A DNA stretch of 64,000 nucleotides from Orientallactaga sibirica (GCA_036365145.1 JAEOAD010000658.1:56147-120146); one strand, 5' to 3'; positions 41,286 through 55,615 are shown, numbered from the stretch's first letter. Translations and numbers: made by a program. Notes: a model not told the origin generated them from the letters alone.

Positions 41286-44060
41286 AGGGAATGAATGGGT
41301 TTGTTTTCTAAACAAAGTGCTTTAGAAATGAAGGTAGTCTATTAACTTGTACATCTTGTTAGATTAGAAAAACTAGGAAAGTTTCATCTTGCTTCCCTGA
41401 AGACTCTTCTCCAGAAAGCAACTGATTTCGGGAACAGAACAGTCTTATTTCACACAGTACTGTGTTCGGCAATGAAGGCGTTTGTTTTCTAAACAAACTA
41501 CGTTAGAAATGTGGTTAATCTACTAAGTTGTACATCTTGTTAGATTACACAAACTGGGAAAGTTTGATCTTGCTGCACTGAAGACTCTTTGTAAGAAAGC
41601 AACTCATTTGGAGAACAGAATAGCCTTATTTCACACAGTACTGTGTTCGGCAATGAAGGCGTTTTGTTTTCTAAACAAACTACGTTAGAAATGTGGTTAA
41701 TCTACTAAGTTGTACATCTTGTTAGATTACACAAACTAGAAAGTTTGATCTTGCTGCACTGAAGACTCTTAGTAAGAAAGCATCTCATTTGGGGAACAGT
41801 ACAGACTTATTTCACACAGTACTGTGTTCGGCAATGAAGGCGTTTGTTTTCTCAACAAACTGCGTTAGAAATGTGGTTAATGTACTAAGTTGTACATCTT
41901 GTTAAGATTACATCTTGTTAGATTATACAATCTAGAAAGTTTAATCTTGCTGCACTGAAGACTCTTTTGTAAGAAAGCAACTCATTTGGAGAACAGAATA
42001 GCCTTATTTCACATAGTACTGTGTTCGGCAATGAAGGTGTTTGTTTTCTAAGCAAACTACGTTATAAATGTGGATAATCTCCTAAATTGTACATCTTTTT
42101 AGATTACACAAACTAGGAAACGTTTGATCTTGCTGCACTGAAGAGTCTTCGTGAGAAACGAACTCATTTGGAGAACAGAATAGCCTTATTTCACACAGTA
42201 CTGTGTTCGGCAATGAATGGGTTTGTTTTCTAAACAAACTACTTTAGAAATGAAGGTTGTCTATTAAGTTGTACATCTTGTTAGATTACACAAAATAGGA
42301 AAGTAGCATCTTGCTGCACTGAAGACTCTTCGTAAGAAAGCATCTCATTTGGGCAACAGTACACCCTTATTTCACACAGTACTGTGTTCGGCAATGAAAG
42401 CGTTTGTTTTTTAAACAAACTGCGTTAGAAATGTGGTTAATGTACTAAGTTGTACACCTTGTTAGATTATACAATCTAGGAAAGTTTGATCTTGCTGCAC
42501 TGAAGACTCTTCGTAAGAAAGCAACTCATTTGGGGATCAGAACAGGCTTATTTCACACAGTACTTCGTTCGGCAATGAAGGTGTTTGTTTTCTAAACAAA
42601 CTACGTTAGAAATGTGGTTAATCTAGTAAATTCTACGTCTTGTTAGATTACACAAACTAGGAAAGTTTGATCTTGCTGCACTGAAGACTCTTCGTAAGAA
42701 AGCAACTCATTTGGACAACAGAATAGCCTTATTTCACATAGTACTGTGTTTGGCAATGAAGGTGTTTGTTTTCCAAACAAACTACGTTATAAATATGGTT
42801 AATCTACTATGTTGTACATCTTGTTAGATTACACAAACTAGGAAATTTGATCTTGCTGCACTGAAGACTCTTCGTAAGAAAGCAACTCATTTGGAGAACA
42901 GAATAGCCTTATTTCACATAGTACTGTGTTTGGCAATGAAGGTGTTTGTTTTCTAAACAAACTACATTATAAATATGGTTAATCTACTAAATTGTACATG
43001 TTGTTAGATTACACAAACTAGGAAAGTTTCATCTTGCTGCACTGAAGAGTCTTCGTAAGAAACCAACTCTTTTGGGGAATAGTACATCCTTATTTCACAG
43101 AGTACTGTGTTCGGAAATGAATGGGTTTGTTTTCAAAACAAACTATTTTAGAAATGAAGGTAGTCTATTGTTGTACATCTTGTAACATTACAAAACTAGG
43201 AAAGTTTGATCTTGCTGCCCTGAAGACTCTACTCAAGAAAGGAACTGATTTGGGGAACAGAACAGCCTTATTTCACACAGTACTGTGTTCGGCAATGAAG
43301 GCGTTTGTTTTCTAAACAAACTAAGTTAGAAATGTGGTTAATCTTTCAAGTTGTACATCTTGTTAGATTATACAAACTAGGAAAGTTTGATCTTGCTACA
43401 GTGAAGACTCTTCGTAAGAAAGCAACTAATTTGCGGAACAGAACAGCTTTATTTCACACAGTACTGCATTCGGCAATGACGGTGTTTCTTTTCTAAACAA
43501 ACTTCGTTAGAAATGTGGTTAATCTACTAAATTCTACATCTTGTTAGATTACACAAACTATGAAAGTTTGATCTTGCTGCACTGAAGACTCTTCGCAAGA
43601 AAGCAACTCATTTGGGGATCAGAACAGACTTATTTCACACAGTACTGTGTTCGGCAATGAAGTCGTTTGTTTTGTATGCGAACTACGTTAGAAATGTGGT
43701 TAATCTACTAAATTGTACATCTTGTTAGATTACACAAACAAGGAAAGTTTGATCTTGCTGCACTGAAGACTCTTCGTAAGAAAGCAACTCATTTGGGAAC
43801 AGAATAGCCTTATTTCACATAGTACTGTGTTCGGCAATGAAGGTGTTTGTTTTCTAAACAAACTATGTTAGAAATATGGTTAATCTACTAAATTGTATAT
43901 CTTGTTAGATTACACAAACTAGGAAAGTTTGATCTTGCTGCACTGAAGACTCTTCGTAAGAAAGCAACTCATTTGGGGAACAGAACAGCTTTATTTCACA
44001 CAGTACTGTGTTCGGCAATGAAGATGTTTGTTTTCTAAACAAACTACGTTATAAATGTGG
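41281..44060 (+). repeat. Segment matched in block E at an offset of 16.2-16.8 kb (first copy)
   Basis: Positions 41281-41660 match 58057-58430 at offset 16776 (anchors gtgttagggaatg and cacaaactgggaaag). From 42251 on the match continues at offset 16216-16218 (anchors gaaggttgtc at 42252 and 58468, atgcgaactacg at 43676 and 59894). The difference of 560 bp means that three units plus a 17-bp excess, at about 41.68-42.24 kb, are absent from the second copy. Confidence 0.8.
41893..41928 (+). repeat. 16-bp local duplication inside a unit
   Basis: The usual tacatcttgttagatta is written almost twice in a row: acatcttgttaagatta is followed at once by catcttgttagattatac. This accounts for nearly all of the 17-bp excess of this repeat interval. 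A short slippage or repair event is the simplest reading. Confidence 0.85.
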
Positions 44061-44410
44061 TTAATCTACTAAGTTGTACATCTTGTTAGATTACACAAAC
44101 TAGGAAAGTTTGATCTTGCTGCACTGAAGACTCTTTTGTAAGAAAGCAACTCATTTGGAGAACAGAATTAGCCTTATTTCACACAGTACTGTGTTCGGCA
44201 ATGAAGGTGTTTGTTTTCTAAACAAACTACGTTATAAATGTGGTTAATCTACTAAGTTGTACATCTTGTTAGATTACACACAAACTAGGAAAGTTTGATC
44301 TTGCTGCACTGAAGAGTCTTTGTAAGAAACCAACTCATTTGGGGAACAGAACAGCCTTATTTCACACAGTACTGTGTTCGGCAATGAAGATGTTTGTTTT
44401 CTAAAGAAAC

Positions 44411-47400
44411 TACTTTAGAAATGAGGATAGTCTATTAAGTTGTACATCTTGTTAGATTACACAAACTAGGAAAGTTTGATCTTGCTGCACTGAAGACTTT
44501 CAAGAAAGCAACTGATTCCTAGAACAGAACAGCCTTATTTCACACAGTACTGTGTTCGGCAATGAAGATGTTTGTTTTCTAAACAAACTACGTTAGAAAT
44601 GTGGTTAATCTACTAAGTTGTACATCTTGTTAGATTACACAAACTAGGAAAGTTTGATCTTGCTGCACTGAAGACCTTCTTTGTAAGAAAGCAACTGATT
44701 TGGAGAACAGAACAGCTTATTTCCACACAGTACAATGTTCGCAATGAAGATGTTTGTTTTCTAAAGAAACTACGTTAGAAATGAGGTTAATCAACTAAAT
44801 TGTACATCTTGTTAGATTACACAAACTAGGGAAAGTTTGATCTTGCTGCACTGAAGACTCTTTGTAAGAAAGCAACTGATTTGGGGAACAGAACAGCTTT
44901 ATTTCACACAGTACTGTGTTCGGCAATGAAGATGTTTGTTTTCTAAACAAACTACTTTAGAAATGTGGTTAATCTACTAAGTTGTACATCTTGTTAGATT
45001 ACACAAACTAGGAAAGTTTGATCTTGCTGCACTGAAGACTCTTTGTAAGAAAGCAACTCATTTGGAGAACAGAATCGCCTTATTTCACATAGTACAGTGT
45101 TCGGCAATGAAGGTGTTTGTTTTCTAAACAAACTACGTTTATAAAATGTGGTTAATCTACTAAGTTGTACATCTTGTTAGATTACACAAACTAGGAAAAG
45201 TTTGATCTTGCTGCACTGAAGAGTCTTTGTGAAACCAACTCATTTGGGGAACAGAACAGCCTTATTTCACACAGTACTGTGTTCGGCAATGAATGGGTTT
45301 GTTTTTCTAAACAAACTACTTTAGAAATGAAGGTAATCTATTAAGTTGTACATCTTGTTAGATTACACAAACTAGAAAGTTTGATCTTGCTGCACTGAAG
45401 ACTCTTTGTAAGAAAGCATCTCATTTGGGGGAACAGAACAGCCTTATTTCACACAGTACTTTGTTCGGCAATGAAGGATGTTTGTTTTCTAAACAAACTA
45501 CGTTAGAAATGTGGTTAATCTACTAAGTTGTACATCTTGTTAGATTACACAAACTAGGAAAGTTTGATCTTGCTGCACTGAAGACTCTTCGTAAGAAAGC
45601 AACTCATTTGGAGAACAGAATCGCCTTATTTCACATAGTACTATGTTCGGCAATGAAGATGTTTGTTTTCTAAACAAACTACGTTATAAATGTGGTTAAT
45701 CTACTAAATTGTACATCTTGTTAGATTACACAAACTAGGAAAGTTTGATCTTGCTGCACTGGAAGACTCTTAAGAAAGCAACTCATTTGGGGAACAGAAC
45801 AGCCTTATTTCACACAGTACTGTGTTTGCAATGAAGGTGTTTGTTTTCTAAACAAACTACGTTAGAAATGTGGTTAATCTACTAAGTTGTACATCTTGTT
45901 AGATTACACAAACTAGGAAAGTTTGATCTTGCTGCACTGAAGAGTCTTTGTAAGAAACCAACTCATTTAGAACAGAACAGCCTTATTTCACACAGTACTG
46001 TGTTCGGCAATGAAGGGTTTGTTTTTCTAAACAAACTACTTTAGAAATGGTTAATCTATTAAGTTGTACATCTTGTTAGATTACAACAAACTAGGAAAGT
46101 TTGATCTTGCTGCACTGAAGACTCTTTGTAAGAAAGCAACTGATTTCCTAGAACAGAACAGCCTTATTTCACACAGTACTGTGTTCGCAATGAAGGCGTT
46201 TGTTTTCTAAACAAACTACTTTAGAAATGAGGTTAATCTACTAAATTGTACATCTTGTTAGATTACACAAACTAGGAAAGTTTGATCTTGCTGCACTGAA
46301 GACTCTTCTTTCAAGAAAGCAACTCATTCCTAGAACAGAATAGCCTTATTTCACACAGTACTGTGTTCGCAATGAAGATGTTTGTTTTCTAAACAAACTA
46401 CGTTAGAAATGTGGTTAATCTACTAAATTGTACATCTTGTTAGATTACACAAACTAGGAAAGTTTGATCTTGCTGCACTGAAGACTCTTGTAAGAAAGCA
46501 ACTCATTTGGGGAACAGAACAGGCTTATTTCACACAGTACAATGTTCGCAATGAAGGTGTTTGTTTTCTAAACAAACTACGTTAGAAATGTGGTTAATCT
46601 ACTAAGTTGTACATCTTGTTAGATTACACAAACTAGGAAAGTTTGATCTTGCTTCTTTGTAAAGAAAGCAAATTTGGAGAACAGAATAGCTTATTTCACA
46701 CAGTAATGTGTTCGGCAATGAAGGTGTTTGTTTTCTAAACAAAACTACGTTAGAAATGTGGTTAATCTACTAAATTGTACATCTTGTTAGATTACACAAA
46801 CTAGAAAGTTTGATCTTGCTGCACTGAAGACTCTTCGTAAGAAAGCAACTCATTTGGGGAACAGAATAGCCTTATTTCACACAGTACTGTGTTTGCAATG
46901 AATGTGTTTGTTTTCTAAACATGGACTTTAGAAATGTGGTTAATCTACTAAATTGTACATCTTGTTAGATTACACAAACTAGGAAAGTTTGATCTTGCTC
47001 AACTGAAGACTTTGTAAGAAAGCAACTCATTCCTAGAACAGAACAGCCTTATTTCACACAGTGCTGTGTTCGGCAATGAAGGTGTTTGTTTTCTAAAACA
47101 AACTACGTTAGAAATGAGGTTAATCTACTAAGTTGTACATCTTGTTAGATTACACAAACTAGGAAAGTTTGATCTTGCTGCACTGAAGAGTCTTTGTAAG
47201 AAAGCAACTCATTTGGGGAACAGAATTAGCCTTATTTCACACAGTACTGTGTTAGGCAATGAAGGGTTTTGTTTTCTAAACAAACTACTTTAGAAATTTG
47301 TTGTACATCTTGTTAGATTACACAAACTAGGAAAGTAGCATCTTGCTGCACTCAGACTCTTTGTAAGAAAGCAACTCATTGCTGAACAGAATTAGCCTTA

Positions 47401-49640
47401 TTTCACACAGTTACTGTGTTACAAAATGAAAGTGTTTGTTTTCTAAACAAACCACGTTTTAAAAATGTGGTTAATCTAAGTTGTACATCTTGTTAGATTA
47501 CACAAACTAGGAAAGTTTGATCTTGCTGCACTGAAGACTCTTGTCAAGAAAGCAACTCATTTGAGGAACAGAACAGCCTTATTTCACACAAATGCAATGA
47601 AGGTGTTTGTTTTCTAAACAAACTACGTTAGAAATGTTGTTATTCTAGTAAATTGTACATCTTGTTAGATTACACAAACTAGGAAAGTTTGATCTTGCTG
47701 CACTGAAGACTTCTTTGTAAGAAAGCAACTGATTTGAGGAATAGCTTATTTCACACAGTACTGTGTTCGGCAATGAAGATGTTTGTTTTCTAAACAAACT
47801 ACGTTAGAAATGTGGTTAATCTACTTTGTACATCTTGTTAGATTACACAAACTAGGAAAGTTTGATCTTGCTGCACTCAAGAAGAAAGCAACTCATTTGT
47901 AGAACAGAAGTAGCTTAATTCACACAGTACTGTATTCGGCAATGAAGGTGTTTGTTTTCTAAACAAACTACGTGAGAAATGTGGTTAATCTACTAAATTC
48001 TACATCTTGTTGATTACAAAAACTAGGAAAGTTTGATCTTGCTGCACTGATGACTGTTCGTAAGAAAGCAACTCATTTGGGGATCAGAACAGGCTTATTT
48101 CACAGAGTACTGTGTTCGGCAATGAAGGGGTTTGTTTTCTAAACAAACTACGTTAGAAATGTGGTTAATCTACTAAGTTGTACATCTTGTTAGATTACAC
48201 AAACTAGGAAAGTTTGATCTTGCTGCACTGAAGACTCTTCGTAAGAAAGCAACTCATTTGGAGAACAGAATAGCCTTATTTCACACAGTACTGTGTTCGG
48301 CAATGAAGGTGTTTGTTTTCTAAACAAACTACGTTAGAAATGTGGTTAATCTACTAAATTCTACATCTTGTCAGATTACACAAACTAGGAAAGTTTGATC
48401 TTGCTGAACTGAAGACTCTTCGTAAGAAAGCAACTCATTTGGAGAACAGAATAGCCTTATTTCACACAGTACTGTGTTCGTCAATGAAGGTGTTTGTTTT
48501 CTAAACAAACTACGTTAGAAATGTGGTTAATCTAGTAAGTTGTACATCTTGTCAGATTACACAAACTAGGAAAGTTTGATCTTGCTGCACTGAAGACTCT
48601 TCGTAAGAAAACAACTCATTTGGAGAACAGAATCGCCTTATTTCACATAGTACTGTGTTCGGCAATGAAGGTGTTTGTTTTCTAAACCAACTACGTTATA
48701 ATTGTGGTTAATCGACTAAGTTGTACATCTTGTTAGATTACACAAACTAGGAAAGTTTGATCTTGCTGCACTGAAGAGTCTTCGTGAGAAACCAACTCAT
48801 TTGGGGAACAGAACAGCCTTATTTAACACAGTACTGTGTTCGGCAATGAATGGGTTTGTTTTCTAAACAAACTACTTTAGAAATGAAGGTAGTCTATTAA
48901 GTTGTACATCTTGTTAGATTACACAAACTAGGAAAGTAGCATCTTGCTGCACTGAAGACTCTTCATAAGAAAGCATCTCATTTGGGGAACAGTACAGCCT
49001 TATTTCACACACTACTGTGTTTGGCAATGAAGGCGTTTTTGTTTTCTAAACAAACTACGTTAGAAATGTGGTTAATCTACTAAGTTGTACATCTTGTTAG
49101 ATTACACAAACTAGGAAAGTTTGATCTTGCTGCACTGAAGACTCTCTTTGTAAGAAAGCTACTCATTTGGGGATCAGAACAGGCTTATTTCACACAGTAC
49201 AATGTTCGGCAATGAAGGTGTTTTTTTCTAAACAAACTACGTTAGAAATGTTGTTATTCTACTAACTTCTACATCTTGTTAGATTACACAAACTAGGAAA
49301 GTTTGATCTTGCTGCACTGAAGACTTCTGTAAGAAAGCAACTCATTTGGGGATCAGAACAGGCCTATTTCACACAGTACTGTGTTCGGCAATGAAGATGT
49401 TTGTTTTCTAAAGAAACCTACGTTAGAAATGTGGTTAATCTACTAAGTTGTACATCTTGTTAGATTACACAAACTAGGAAAGTTTGATCTTGCTGCACTG
49501 AAGCCTCTTGTAAGAAAGCAACTCATTTGTAGAACAGAAGTAGCTTAATTCACACAGTACTGCATTCGCAATGAAGGTGTTTGTTTTCTAAACAAACTAC
49601 GTTAGAAATGTGGTTAATCTACTAAATTCTACATCTTGTT
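44411..49640 (+). repeat. Array block D: indel-rich units
   Basis: Small length changes are far denser here than elsewhere. Examples: gatcttgcttctttg near 46650 loses about 12 bases with dyad 3; agaaatttgttgtac near 47296 loses about 20 bases; cacacaaatgcaatg near 47587 loses dyad 4; ctactttgtacatc near 47823; gcactcaagaagaaag near 47875. Single-base losses such as gttcgcaatg recur. Common marks are ctttgtaag, gaagatgtttg and gattcctagaac. An 8-unit type-B gap (48885 to 50331) is also unusual. The block is still satellite throughout. It may be a decayed, rarely homogenised part of the array, or a poorly polished stretch of assembly; the sequence alone cannot decide. Confidence 0.78.
47880..48125 (+). 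repeat. Segment repeated 9 units downstream
   Basis: Marks agaacagaagtagcttaatt, cttgttgatta and actgatgactgttcg occur here and again 1629-1630 bp (9 units) later at about 49510-49755. The 9-unit period of block A therefore also occurs in block D. Confidence 0.8.
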
Positions 49641-52600
49641 GATTACACAAACTAGGAAAGTTTGATCTTGCTGCACTGATGACTGTTCGTAAGAAAGCAA
49701 CTCATTTGGGGATCAGAACAGGCTTATTTCACAGAGTACTGTGTTCGGCAATGAAGGTGTTTGTTTTCTAAACAAACTACGTTAGAAATGTGGTTAATCT
49801 ACGCAATTCTACATCTTGTTAGATTACACAAACTAGGAAAGTTTGATCTTGCTGCACTGAAGACTCTTCGTAAGAAAGCAAATGATTTGGGGATCAGAAC
49901 ACGCTTATTTCACACAGTACTGTGTTCGGCAATGAAGGCGTTTGTTTTCTAAACAAACTACGTTACAAATGTGGTTAATCTCCTAAGTTGTACATCTTGT
50001 TAGATTACACCAACTAGGAATGTTTGATCTTGATGCACTGAAGAGTCTTCGTAAGAAACCAACTCATTTGGGGAACAGTACAGCCTTATTTCACACAGTA
50101 CTGTGTTCGTAATGAAGGCGTTTGTTTTCTAAACAACCTACGTTAGAAATGTGGTTAATCTACTAATTTGTACATCTTGTTAGATTACACAAACTAGGAA
50201 CGTTTGATCTTGCTGCACTGAAGAGTCTTCGTAAGAAAGCAACTCATTTGGGGAACAGAACAGCCTTATTTCACACAGTACTGTGTCGGGAATGAATGGA
50301 TTTGTTTTCTAAACAAACTACTTTAGAAATGAAGGTAGTCTATTAAGTTGTACATCTTGTTAGATTACAAAAACTAGGAAAGTTTGATCTTGCTGCCCTG
50401 AAGACTCTTCTCAAGAAAACATCTGATTTGGGAACAGAACAGCCTTATTTCACACAGTACTGTGTTTGGCAATGAAGGGGTTTGTTTTCTAAACAAACTA
50501 CTTTAGAAATGAAGGTAGGCTATTAAGTTGTACATCTTGTTAGATTACAAAACTAGGAAAGTTTGATCTTGCTGCACTCAAGACTCTTCTCAAGAAAGCA
50601 ACTGATTTCGGGGAACAGAACAGCCTTATTTCACACAGTACTATGTTCGCAATGAAGGTGTTTGTTTTCTAAACAAACTACGTTAGAAATGTGGTTAATC
50701 TACTAAGTTGTACATCTTGTTAGATTACACAAACTAGGAAAGTTTGATCTTGCTGCACTGAAGACTCTTCTTGTAAAGAAAGCAACTCATTTGGAGAACA
50801 GAATAGCCTTATTTCACACAGTAGTGTGTTCGGCAATGAAGGTGTTTGTTTTCTAAACAAACTATGTTAGAAATGTGGTTAATCTACGAAATTCTACATC
50901 TTGTTCGATTACACAAACTAGGAAAGTTTGATCTTGCTGCACTGAAGACTCTTCGTAAGAAAGCAACTGATTTGGGGATCAGAACACGCTTATTTCACAC
51001 AGTACTGTGTTTGGCAATGAAGGTGTTTGTTTTCTAAACAAACTACGTTACAAATGTGGTTAATCTACTAAATTGTATATCTTGTTAGATTACACAAACT
51101 AGGAAAGTTTGATCTTGCTGCCCTCAAGATTCTTCTCAAGAAAGGAACTGATTTCGGGAACAGAACAGCCTTATTTCACACAGTACTGTGTTCGGCAATG
51201 AAGGCGTTTGTTTTCTAAACAAACTATGTTAGAAATGTGGTTAATCTACTAAGTTGTACATCTTGTAAGATTACACAAACTAGGAAAGTTTGATCTTGCT
51301 GCAGTGAAGACTCTTCGTAAGAAATCAACTCATTTTTAGAACACAACTAGCTTACTTCACACAGTACTGCATTTGCAATGAAGGTGTTTGTTTTCTAAAC
51401 AAACTACGTTAGAAATGTGGTTAATCTACTAAGTTGTACATCTTGTTAGATTACACATACTAGGAAAGTTTGATCTTGCTTCACTGAAGACTCTTCGAAG
51501 AAAGCAACTCATTTGGGGATCAGACAGACTAATTTCACACAGTACTGTTTTCGGCAATGAAGGCGTTTGTTTTCTAAACAAACTACGTTAGAAATGTGGT
51601 TAATCTACGAAATTCTACATCTTGTTAGATTACACAAACTAGGAAAGTTTGATCTTGCTGCACTGAAGACTCTCCCTAAGAAAGCAACTCATTTGGAGAA
51701 CAGAATAGCCTTATTTCACACAGTACTGTGTTCGGCAATGAAGGTGTTTGTTTTCTAAACATACTACGTTAGAAATGTGGTTAATCTACTAAATTCTACT
51801 TCTTGTTAGATTACACAAACTAAGAAAGTTTGACCTTGCTGCACTGAAGACTCTTCGTAAGAAAGCAAATGATTTGGGTATCAGAACAAGCTTATTTCAC
51901 ACAGTACTGTGTTCGGCAATGAAGGCGTTTGTTTTCTAAACGAATTACTTTAGAAATGTGGTTAATCTACTAAGTTGTACATCTTTTTAGATTACACAAA
52001 CTAGGAAAGTTTGATCTTGCTGCACTGAAGACTCTTCGTAAGAAAGCAACTCATTTGGAGAACAGATTAGCCTTATTTCACACAGTACTGTGTTCGGCAA
52101 TGAAGGTGTTTGTTTTCTAAACAAACTACGTTAGAAATGTGGTTTATCTACTAAATTCTACATCTTGTTAGACTACACAAAGTAAGAAAGTTTGATCTTG
52201 CTGCACTGAAGACTCTTCGTAAGAAAGCAACTGATTTGGGGATCAGAAACAATCTTATTTCACAAAGTACTGTGTTCGGCAATGAAGGTGTTTGTTTTCT
52301 AAACAAATTACGTTAGAAATGTGGTTAATCTACTAAGTTGTACATATTGTTAGATTACACAAACTAGGAAAGTTTGATCTTGCTGCACTGAAGACTCTTC
52401 GTAAGAAAGCAACTCATTTGGAGAACAGAATAGCCTTATTTCACACAGTACTGTGTTCGGCAATGAAGGTTTTTGTTTTCTAAACAAACTACGTTAGAAA
52501 TGTGGTTAATCTACGAAATTCTACATCTTGTTAGATTACACAAACTAGGAAAGTTTGATCTTGCTGCACTGAAGACTCTTCGTAAGAAAGCAACTGATTT

Positions 52601-52914
52601 GGGGATCAGAACACGCTTATTTCACACAGTACTGTGTTCGGCAATGAAGGCGTTTGTTTTCTAAACAAACTACGTTACAAATGTGGTGAATCTACTAAAT
52701 TGTATATCTTGTTAGATTACACAAACTAGGAAAGTTTGATCTTGCTGCCCTGAAGACTCTTCGTAAGAAAGCAACTGATTTGGGGATCAGAACAAGCTTA
52801 TTTCACACAGTAGTGTGTTCGCAATGAAGGCGTTTGTTTTCTAAACAAACTACGTTAGAAATGTGGTTAATGTACTAAATTGTACATCTTGTTAGATTAC
52901 ACAAACTAGGAAAG

Positions 52915-55615
52915 TTTGATCTTGCTGCACTGAAGACTCTTCAGAAGAAAGCAACTCATTTGGAGAACAGAATAGCCTTATTTGACACAGTACTGTGTTC
53001 GCAATGAAGGTGTTTGTTTTCTAAACATACTACGTTAGAAATGTGGTTAATCTACTATATTCTACATCTTGTTAGATTACACAAACTAAGAAAGTTTGAC
53101 CTTGCTGCACTGAAGACTCTTCGTAAGAAAGCAACTGATTTGGGTATCAGAACAAGCTTATTTCACACAGTACTGTGTTCAGCAATGAAGGCGTTTGTTT
53201 TCTAAACAAATTACGTTAGGAATGTGGTTAATCTACTAAGTTGTACATCTTGTTAGATTACACAAACTAGGAAAGTTTGATCTTGCTGCACTGAAAACTC
53301 TTCGTAAGAAAGCAACTCATTTGGAGAACAGAATAGCCTTATTTCACACAGTACTGTGTTCGGCAATGAAGGTGTTTGTTTTCTAAACAAACTACGTTAG
53401 AAATGTGGTTAATCTACGAAATTCTACATCTTGTTAGATTACACAAACTAGGAAAGTTTGATCTTGCTGCACTGAAGACTCTTCGAAAGAAAGCAACTGA
53501 TTCGGGGATCAGAACACGCTTTTTTCACACCGTACTGTGTTCGGCAATGAAGGCGTTTGTTTTCTAAACAAACTACGTTACAAATGTGGTTAATCTACTA
53601 AATTGTACATCTTGTTAGATTACACAAACTAGGAAAGTTTGATCTTGCTGCACTGAAGAGTCTTCGTAAGAAACCAACTCATTTGGGGAACAGAACAGCC
53701 TTATTTGACACAGTACTGTGTTCGGCAGTGAATGGGTTTGTTTTCTAAACAAAGTACTTTAGAAATGAAGGTAGTCTATTAAGTTGTACATCTTGTTAGA
53801 TTACAAAAACTAGGAAAGTTTGATCTTGCTGCCCTCAAGACTCTTCTCAAGAAAGCAAGTGATTTCGGGAACAGAACAGCCTTATTTCACACAGTACTGT
53901 GTTCGGCAATGACGGTGTTTGTTTTCTAAACAAACTACGTTAGAAATGTGGTTAATCTACTAAATTCTACATCTTGTTAGATTACACAAAGTAAGAAAGT
54001 TTGATCTTGCTGCACTGAAGACTCTTCGTAAGAAAGCAACTGATTTGTGGATCAGAACAATCTTATTTCACACAGTACTGTGTTCGCCAATGAAGGCGTT
54101 TGTTTTCTGAACAAATTACGTTAGAAATGTGGTTAATCTACTAAGTTGTACATCTTGTTAGATTACACAAACTAGGAAAGTTTGATCTTGCTGCACTGAA
54201 GACTCTTCGTAAGAAAGCAACTCATTTGGAGAACAGAATAGCCTTATTTCACACAGTACTGTGTTCGGCAATGAAGGTGTTTGTTTTCTAAACAAACTAC
54301 GTTAGAAATGTGGTTAATCTACGAAATTCTACATCGTGTTAGATTACACAAAGTAAGAAAGTTTGATCTTGCTGCACTGAAGACTCTTCGTAGGAAAGCA
54401 ACTGATTTGGGGATCAGAACAATCTTATTTCACACAGTACTGTGTTCGGCAATGAAGGCGTTTGTTTTCTAGACAAATTACGTTAGAAATGTGGTTAATC
54501 TACTAAGTTGTACATCTTGTTAGATTACACAAACTAGGAAAGTTTGGTCTTGCTGCACTGAAGACTCTTTGTAAGAAAGCAACTCAATTGGACTACAGAA
54601 TACCCTAATTTCACACAGTACTATGTTCGGCAATGAAGGTGTTTGTTTTCTAAACAAACTACGTTAGAAATGTGGTTAATCTATGAAATTCTACATCTTG
54701 TTAGATTACACAAACTAGGAAATTTTGATCTTGCTCCACTTAAGAGTCTTCGTAAGAAACCAACTCATTTGGGGAACAGAACAGCCTTATTTCACACAGT
54801 ACTGTGTTCGGCAATGAATGGGTTTGTTTTCTAAACAAACTACTTTAGAAATGAATGTAGTCTATTAAGTTGTACATCTTGTTAGATTACAAAAACTAGG
54901 AAAGTTTGATCTTGCTGCCCTCAAGACTCTTCTCAAGAAACCAACTGATTTCGGGAACAGAACAGCCTTATTTCACACAGTACTGTGTTCGGCAATGAAG
55001 GTGTTTGTTTTCTAAACAAACTACGTTAGAAATGTGGTTAATCTACTAAATTCTACATCTTGTTAGATTACACAAAGTACGAAAGTTTGATCTTGCTGCA
55101 CTGAAGACTCTTCGTAAGAAAGCAACTGATTTGGGGATCAGAACAATCTTATTTCACACAGTACTGTGTTCGGCAATGAAGGAGTTTGTTTTCTAAACAA
55201 ATTACGTTAGAAATGTGGTTAATCTACTAAATTGTACATCTTGTTAGATTACACAAACTAGAAAGTTTGATCTTGCTGCACTGAAGACTCTTTTGAAGAA
55301 AGCAACTCATTTGGGGATCAGAACAGGCTTATTTCACACAGTACTTGTTCGCAATAAAGGTGTTTGTTTTCTAAACAAACTACGTTAGAAATGTGGTTAA
55401 TCTAGTAAATTCTACATCTTGTTAGAGTACACAAACTAGGGAAAGTTTGATCTTGCTGCACTGAAGACTCTTCGTAAGAAAGCAACTCATTTGATCAACA
55501 GAATAGCCTTATTTCACATAGTACGTGTTAAACAATGAAGGTGTTTGTTTTCTAAACAAACTACGTGATAAATATGGTTAATCTACTATGTTGTACATCT
55601 TGTTAGATTACACAA
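52915..55615 (+). repeat. Segment matched in block C at an offset of about 17.69 kb (second copy)
   Basis: Near copy of 35230-37930 with a few indels, such as the shortened acttgttcgcaataaagg near 55345 and acgtgttaaacaatg near 55525. These lie in the last third, where identity drops. Confidence 0.78.

Larger units (their letters stand above)
27346..44410 (+). repeat. Array block C: 5- and 6-unit higher-order repeats paced by the type-B unit
   Basis: The type-B mark gaaggtagtctatt (or a one-base variant) begins at 29561, 30470, 31560, 31922, 33011, 34096, 34996, 36082, 37167, 38072, 39158, 40425, 41330, 42252 and 43156. Successive gaps are 909, 1090, 362, 1089, 1085, 900, 1086, 1085, 905, 1086, 1267, 905, 922 and 904 bp, i.e. 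mostly 5 or 6 units, once 2 and once 7. The 922 gap is 5 units plus a 17-bp excess from a small duplication near 41.9 kb. Intervening standard units carry gaacagaatagcc, gatcagaacaatc or gatcagaacacgc marks in a repeated order. No other sequence is inserted. Confidence 0.85.
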
